Of a DNA stretch of 64,000 nt, positions 58,445 through 64,000 are shown in pieces. Every line of letters starts with the position of its first letter. The stretch's first letter is position 1. The translations under genes and the position numbers were made by a program. Below the pieces are notes generated by a model. That model worked only from the letters and a program-made list of their open reading frames with translations, did no database searches and was not told the origin of the DNA. The stretch is taken from positions 62,001 through 126,000 of the forward strand of contig WTXI01000062.1 of assembly GCA_022376515.1 (NCBI GenBank). Direction: 5' to 3'. The DNA is from Lactifluus volemus (taxonomy: Eukaryota; Basidiomycota; Agaricomycetes; Russulales; Russulaceae).

Positions 58445-58920
58445 GATGAGAGGATATGGTCTAGTGGTTGGATGGATATGCGGGGCTTGTTTTGTGGACA
58501 TTACCTTTTTCTTCTTCATCTCCCCCCGCCTTTTTGTTCTCCCTCTTGTACATGATGCATACGAACCCTCTCCCTCACGCCCTGCAATCACCCCTCCGCT
58601 TGTCTACCCCCACATCATTTGTATATCTGTGTACCGGCGTATCATCGCGTCTCCCTCTCTCCCTCGTTTCATCGTGCATCAATCTTTCCCTGCCCTTTTT
58701 TTTTTTCACCTGCACCATGGTTCAAGTACTAGTTACCTTGTCACAACCAACCCTCCCTTGTTGCGTTTTTCTATTACAACTCACAATTTCTTTCCTTTAT
58801 TTTTTCTCTGCATCGGTATTATCAATGTTTGTTTTCAGTTGCACGCACGCTTAAATCAGGAAGTCGATATCTTGGCAACAGGGGGCGAGATGGCTTACTT
58901 AATGATCAAGTTGTCACCAC
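58445..58920. other. Spacer before POP4
   Basis: 476 bp, pyrimidine-rich with several T runs (58698-58707, 58798-58806). Open frames here are simple-sequence artefacts. Confidence 0.5.
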
Positions 58921-60331
58921 ATGAATCCAACAACATTTTATCAAAGTGCGATACTTCAAGATGATAATCACCCGCCTATGGTGCGTGGAGATCTTTCCTG
59001 CACGTTTTTCTTTATCTAAGTAATCTTGCAAAGTCCACCGCAACCCAAGCGGTGAAATTCACCACCAACACTGGCAGCTCTCGCCCGTTCACGCCAGAGT
59101 TTGTCCAGGCTCAGCTCACGCTCTCTAATAATCGATCTCGTGCACGCGCACAGGCTCTATACGATGAACGCGTCCGTCGACGACAGCTCGTCCTCACCAA
59201 CCGCAAGCTACACCAACACCAACACCAACACCAACGGCGGCGGAAAGAAAACAAAAAGGAAACAAAGATCAGGGAAAAGATGGGTCGTAGAGAGGCTGCT
59301 GAGAAGGGACTATGGCGTTTGCGCAAGGAAGAAGCCAGGTGCGTTTTTTTTTTTTTTTGAAAAGTGCTGTTTTTCTATTGAATATGTTATTTATCAAGGT
59401 GGGACTTGTTCGTGAAGCTTCATCGATTGTGGATAGGTTACATGTCTGAGCTTCTCGCGTTGAGCCCTCGTCCCTCCTCATCGTCACCACCGAGAAGACC
59501 GAGAGAAAGTGCCGTCGAGGGCGACGTGGCGCCGATGGTGACGGGAATGCCTCAGGCCGCAGGGATGCACGCCAAACTTGTCAAAGCTGACTTTCACGGT
59601 TCGATCATGACCGGTCAGTCTGTTACGTTTGTTGCGTTGTTTTTCTCTCTCTAAAACCGGTTGGGGAAAAATCGAAAATTTTTGATTAGTGCGCAGGAGT
59701 AAGAATGCCGCGCTTGTTGGCGCGTCGGGTATCGTAGTGCAAGAAACGGAGAATACGTTCAAGGTGGTGACGCGCGAGAATAAATTAAAAGGTGCGAGAC
59801 CTACCTCCCTTTTTAGATCGCTCTCCCATCGAACCACTTTCTTTCTTCTGCAGTCTTACCGAAGCAAGGCTCGGTCTTTACGTTCGCCGTCCCTCTGTAT
59901 AATTCGGAGCCTTCTGTTGCTGCTGCTGGTAGTAGTTCCCCAGTCGGGGGTGCAAACTCGGGAAGTACAGGCGGCAGTAATAGCAGCAGGAGCGACAAGG
60001 CGGAAACGGTGCTCGATGGCCCACATATCGAGTTTGAGCTGTACGGTAACCAATTCTGCTTTCGTGCGGCAGATCGGGCGGGGAGAAAGTTCAAGCATAA
60101 GGAGACCATCGAGCTGTGAGGGCTACAGTACTGTACAAGTATCGATAAACCTTTTAATTTGTCAGTCTGAAAGGCGAAGCGAAGTACGGTTACACCGCAC
60201 TCGAGAGAATCGCGCCCTTGCCTGATCCATTTGGTACGATGCGGCCGACAGATATTGGTGCTGTCTTCGTCCATAACACCCCAGAAATAGATGGACATGA
60301 GCGCGAACCGTACCAGAGGTTCTTGATGTAG
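58921..60331 (+). CDS. POP4: RNase P/MRP protein subunit POP4 (Rpp29)
   Basis: Exon 1 (58921-58980) is MNPTTFYQSAILQDDNHPPM. Exon 2 (59034-59338) reads TPEFVQAQLTLSNNRSRARA and then a basic helix. The next exon starts at WDLFVKLHRLWIGYMSELLA. The Rpp29 core is AKLVKADFHGSIMT, then VRRSKNAALVGASGIVVQET and ENTFKVVTRENKLK, then VLPKQGSVFTFAVPLY. It closes with IEFELYGNQFCFRAADRAGR and KFKHKETIEL. A stop is reached at 60117-60119. A good intron (gtgagg..tgtcag, 60116-60165) would instead extend the protein in frame with LKGEAKYGYTALERIAPLPD and about 35 more residues to TAG 60329. I chose the longer form because the added exon reads as protein; the short form matches the usual family end. The ACCAAC-type repeat at 59210-59240 lies inside exon 2. 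Confidence 0.82.
59210..59240 (+). repeat. ACCAAC microsatellite inside POP4
   Basis: Four to five tandem caccaa steps give a His-Gln alternating tract (HQHQHQHQ) in the coding frame. Confidence 0.8.
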
Positions 60332-61814
60332 TCATCCCTAGTTCACTGTATCACTCGTGGCTATCGAAACGGATGGCCTTCGTGTGTGCAGCATTGCAGC
60401 TAGTACAGATATGGAATCCGGCAACCCGTGACTGGCCTTTTTCCGTGGGAATGGGAACGTTTTCCAAGTTACTGTAATTGTTTTTGATGGATCACCTTGC
60501 CCAACTCGCCACTTGAACTCAATGGCCGTTCAGTTATATCATGCCCAATCACCAGACGGGCGAGTGAACTTCTTTTTTTGTTCTGTAAACACCGTTCGAC
60601 CACTGAACAATATTTGAAAAGACGGTATTAGCATCAGTGGCACTTCCCCAGTAAAAGTAGCGAAGGTGTGTATTGGCAATTCGGTCGTAAATTTTTTGAT
60701 GATGATTTTCACAGACAGCTAGTACTAGTGAATGTTGGTGGACTGGGGGGGGGCACGTAGCTGGAGTTCAGGATCACTCAAAGCCGCGTTACTCATGTTA
60801 GGTCACTATCAGTCTACTTCACCCGGATCTCTCATATCAAGTTTGATTGTGCAACCGTGATCTGTGGGCAGTATCATCGTTTACGTCATTGGCTAGATTC
60901 TGGCTTTGGATCTCGAGCGTGAAGCCACGGCCAATCTTGCGGGCTCGGGTTTTTTCGGGCTTCCTCCCTCCAGTAACGCCTGCACGGAACGCCTGCTGGG
61001 CGGGGGGCTGTTACCGTGTTTGCGCCCTCTCCACCGTTCTCTGATGGCGTATTCGTAGATACGGCTTGGGGACAGTGCCGGAACTGTGAAAGGGTTTGCG
61101 AGATTCAGAATCGCGGTTTCGTATCGTATTCAAAACACCGCCTTTCCTGGCCGTTGTCGGACACAACAAGATCGAGGAAGCACCGTGTGACGAGAGGTGT
61201 TCCAAAAAAAAAAGATCTGGGGCACAAGAAATTTTTTTTTAAACTCTGAAAAGAAATGTCCGATTTTTTGGCTTTCTTAGCCAGCGAATACAGTAAAATG
61301 TTGCCTGGTTGCAGAGACCCGCGCAAGTTGCTAGAAAAGACAAAAATGCAAATCAGGCACAGTTCCGCAGAGATTTTGTTTAGGCAGTCGATCACAGGAG
61401 GAAACCTAAGAAGGATAAGTGTCACGGTGAAAAAAAAACACCACTGGCACAAGCCAAGAAGACTCGGAGATAAGATCAGATGGACTGAAAAAAAAAAAAC
61501 TTACAAAAGGATGCTGAAGCATTTCAGAACACGCAGCAGAAGGTCATAGACAGCCTTTTTCAAAAAGTTGAAAAAGTACAGACATGGAGCGTCAAGCCAA
61601 AAAAAGTGAGTGAAAAAAGAGAATTGAGCAGATGATGGCCGCAATTAAGCTGTTTGTGATGAGGTGGATTCACGCCCGTGAAAACTCCTTAATTAGGAAA
61701 TAGTGAGTTCTTCGGTCCCAAAATTAACGGTAAGTAAGTTCAGTGCCTCCTGACCTACTGGAGTTATCGTGTGCATATTCCGGGCCCTGAATCTTTACTT
61801 TATGAAGATTAGCG
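60332..61814. other. Gene-free stretch of 1.5 kb
   Basis: I support no gene. A very basic frame at 61256-61549 (Lys/Arg-rich, in A-rich DNA with several A8-A9 runs) has no recognisable domain and is probably chance. The stretch has local homopolymers (g8 at 60747, a10 at 61205, t9 at 61231). Confidence 0.4.
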
Positions 61815-63276
61815 ATGCCACCTCATGGACTAGACGAGATTTGGCCCTCTAGACGCTCGGAAACATTATATCCAGCGTCCGACCTCGATGATCCTACCTC
61901 AACTGCCATCTCGTCATGGGCATCGAACCTCTCGTCCAGATCGAAGGTACTTTTCCCTTTTCTACTCCCTTTTCATCGATCTTACTACTTGTTGGTCGAT
62001 CCCCCCCCTTCTAGTCACTGAAACGGTCTGTGGCTCTGTAGCGGTATGTATAACCTTGGTCCGTCTCTGGATCAGAAGAGGTCGCTACTGGTGGGACGAC
62101 GCTTGGGCATTTTTTTCTCTCCTCTGGTATATCTCCACCACTGTTCTACATTCCACAAATGTGTGACCCTGTGATTTGATTTTTTTTCTCTCTTCAGGTT
62201 AATCATTCAAATGGTCGCCGTGTTCGTGCACGCTTTCTCACCGTCGAAGCTTTCCAAGGTCTCCCGCGTCGCTGATTACTATCTTTTGTCCGCCACTTTC
62301 TACGGTGTCATATGGTGTGCTCGGTTATCCATCCTCTTCTCTATCATCCGCATCGATCCAAATCCTGTCATGCGTCAACGCTTGAAGTGGGTCGCCGCCG
62401 TATTTATCGCCGCCGTTGCCTTTCTACTGGCCCAGCTTTTCTGGGTTTGCCAGACCAACGAGAACGGCTGGAAAGACTCAGCCCATCCACAGTGTAATCT
62501 TCCTAAACAGGTGCCTATCTGTCAGCTCGTGTGTACGTATCCCCTCTTCTACACACCTCTTCTCTTGGCTCACCAGATTCTTACACACACAGCGGACGTC
62601 TTTTCTGACATTGCGCTCATTATCTTGCCTATTCGACTCATTCGAGGCATCGATAATAAAAGCCTTCGCTGGCGTCTCATTTTTATATTCTCTACATCGA
62701 GTACTACCTCCCCGTTCTCTCCTCTATTCGTTCAAACACTAACCTCATGCTATAGTTGTGACGACGGTTGTGTCTCTCGTGCATTCATTTTTCATCCTCA
62801 CTTCAGGTGGCGTTCATGAGGCGATCTCTGCGCTCGTCGAAAACTGCATGTCCCTCACGGTCGCCAACGTTCCTGTCGTTGCGACAGCCTTATTCCGCCC
62901 TTTCTGGGGTTATCAAACCGAAGATGACGATGATGGCAAGCGCTGGACTAGATCTGCACTCAGATTCCATTCGCGGCCCGGGCCTCGCGTAACCACCACC
63001 ACCACTGGCACGCAATGGTCCATTGGCTTCATTTCGAGGTTTGGCAGGGGTGATGCCAGTGATAGCAATGCCACCGAGCTCACGGACACCACGCTTGACT
63101 CGACGAAACAGGCCAAGCCTGTGTATACGATCGGCACCTTGGACCCCGAAGAGATGTTTGTCACTGGCAAGACGACCGAACAGGACGACAAGAATGCCGC
63201 GACAAATGAGGGTGGGGGTGTTGTGCATATAGACGTCCTGCCATACCCCGGCCAACCTCCATCATCGAGAACCTGA
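61815..63276 (+). CDS. Fungal rhodopsin-like integral membrane protein
   Basis: Seven-helix-type protein of the fungal rhodopsin-domain/PTH11-like group. Readable parts in order are VCGSVAVCITLVRLWIRRGR and WWDDAWAFFSLLWYI; then LIIQMVAVFVHAF, YYLLSATFYGVIWCARLSIL, LKWVAAVFIAAVAFLLAQLF and WVCQTNENGW. After intron 62528 on comes ILTHTADVFSDIALIILPIR with LIRGIDNKSLRWRL, and after the next intron IVTTVVSLVHSFFILTSGG, then ENCMSLTVANVPVVATALFR. The cytosolic tail is Thr/Asp-rich and ends near PYPGQPPSSRT, stop 63274-63276. The WWDD and NP-like ANVPV motifs fit the family. The start and first intron are uncertain: 61815 gives MPPHGLDEIWPSRRSETL but does not join in frame to VTETVCG by the nearest sites. 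Ligand and role are unknown. Confidence 0.75.
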
Positions 63277-64000
63277 ATCCAGGCCCTCCTCTGACCAAAA
63301 AAAAAAAGCAACGCCAGGATGCTTTCTTTTGTTGTGACATACAAGATAATCACTGAACGGACGATTTATGTAATTTGTCAAGACTAAGCAAGAGTCCTCA
63401 AGACCGAACTGCCGCCGTAAACGGTCACGGTACTCCCTCTAATCAATTTCATTGCTATTCTAACACACCCCCATGTCTCCTACATTCTTCCATTGGATTT
63501 TACTTTCCTTCCTTCTCATGGTTGTTGCTGTCTCTCACGTATGTATAGCTCGCACTTTTTCCTAACCGGTTATTACTTTCTTATATATTTTCGATGCTGG
63601 GATTTTTAAAAAGTCAGTTTTCCTCGCTCTTTGTGCCACACGTCTATGAGCCAAATATTGGTGACTTTGGATTTCTGTGATCACATCATACATAATTCGT
63701 TCCCCTTGGCTCGTTGGAGGATTCAAGGTTGACACATGATACCTGAATTACGTTGAGTAAAGCCGTTCGTTCTCTATGGCCTCAACATCATTCAATTACC
63801 GGAAGGTTGACCGTGACCGTGCTGTGTTGAAGGACGTTCACTCTCAGCCCTTTCACGAGCCTGAGGTGGACGCGCTATTGAAAGAGTCCAAGGATAGCCA
63901 AAGCTCAGAAAGGGGAAAGGTCTGCCGGTGAATTCGGAGGTACGAGACTTGGTCATGACTCATCAACATGAAGAAAGCTTGTCAAGCTTTCTTTGATTTG
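63277..64000. other. Right edge, incomplete genes possible
   Basis: Beyond the two short plus-strand exons described at 63473 and 63776, nothing further can be supported. The window ends before any complete gene. Confidence 0.35.
63473..63532 (+). CDS. Possible signal-peptide exon of a gene
   Basis: ATG 63473 (ccccATGt) opens MSPTFFHWILLSFLLMVVAV, a convincing secretion signal, and runs into a candidate donor (cacgtatgta) at about 63540. The frame itself stops at about 63563. Downstream exons were not identified. A frame at 63776 (MASTSFNYRKVDRDRAVLKD) reads 45 residues to a possible donor gaaaggtctg. It could belong to this or another gene continuing past the window. Confidence 0.3.

Noticed and set aside
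61256..61549. Lys/Arg-rich 97-codon frame
   Set aside because: A-rich simple sequence with homopolymer runs, no domain and no support from neighbours.

Overview
The window is nuclear DNA of a filamentous basidiomycete. Genes carry many short introns (mostly 46 to 65 bp, GT..AG). The gene set is typical of Agaricomycetes: a Goodbye/NACHT/ankyrin STAND protein, an OrdA-like P450, samB/Mub1, Pho88/Snd3, an NDR kinase and a CK2 beta subunit. The mix of Goodbye-NACHT-ankyrin genes, a Crinkler-type protein and tandem secreted-protein genes suggests a plant-associated Rhizoctonia-like fungus (Cantharellales). That assignment is inference.

The left third (1-19.85 kb) is a duplicated, decaying block. 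The right-hand copy (C) is a Goodbye-NACHT-ankyrin gene with several frameshifts (12204-16912), followed tail to tail by an apparently intact GUP1-like acyltransferase (17450-19841, minus). Two older copies of the junction lie to the left: A (1-3350) and B (7785-10004). Each has an ankyrin 3' end and a GUP1 pseudogene cut at the same internal point. A Crinkler-like NTPase-nuclease gene (5386-7722) sits between A and B, and A and B share a further degenerate tail.

The middle (20-40 kb) holds the CK2 beta subunit gene, a gene-poor stretch of about 4 kb, a minus-strand FAD monooxygenase, another gene-poor stretch, and a tandem repeat of about 2.9 kb. Two repeat units each carry a small secreted-protein gene; an older partial unit lies upstream. 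A cytochrome P450 follows.

The right part (40.5-63.3 kb) is dense and mostly housekeeping. In order it has an Ecm11-like protein, an Atm1-type mitochondrial ABC transporter and a Slm1-like PH protein (all minus). Then come two tandem divergent Rho GTPases, PHO88/SND3, tRNA-Glu(CTC), a small unknown gene, an NDR-family (Cbk1/Orb6) kinase, MUB1/samB, the RNase P/MRP subunit POP4 and a rhodopsin-like membrane protein.

The most interesting items are: the tandem Rho genes, whose nucleotide-binding residues are altered and whose upstream DNA carries broken copies of the PHO88 start region; the shared truncation history of the ankyrin-GUP1 block; the Crinkler-like gene; and the tandem secreted-protein unit, whose coding change is concentrated at the C-terminus. 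I saw no CRISPR array, rRNA or intact transposon. Exon boundaries were read by eye and are approximate where stated.
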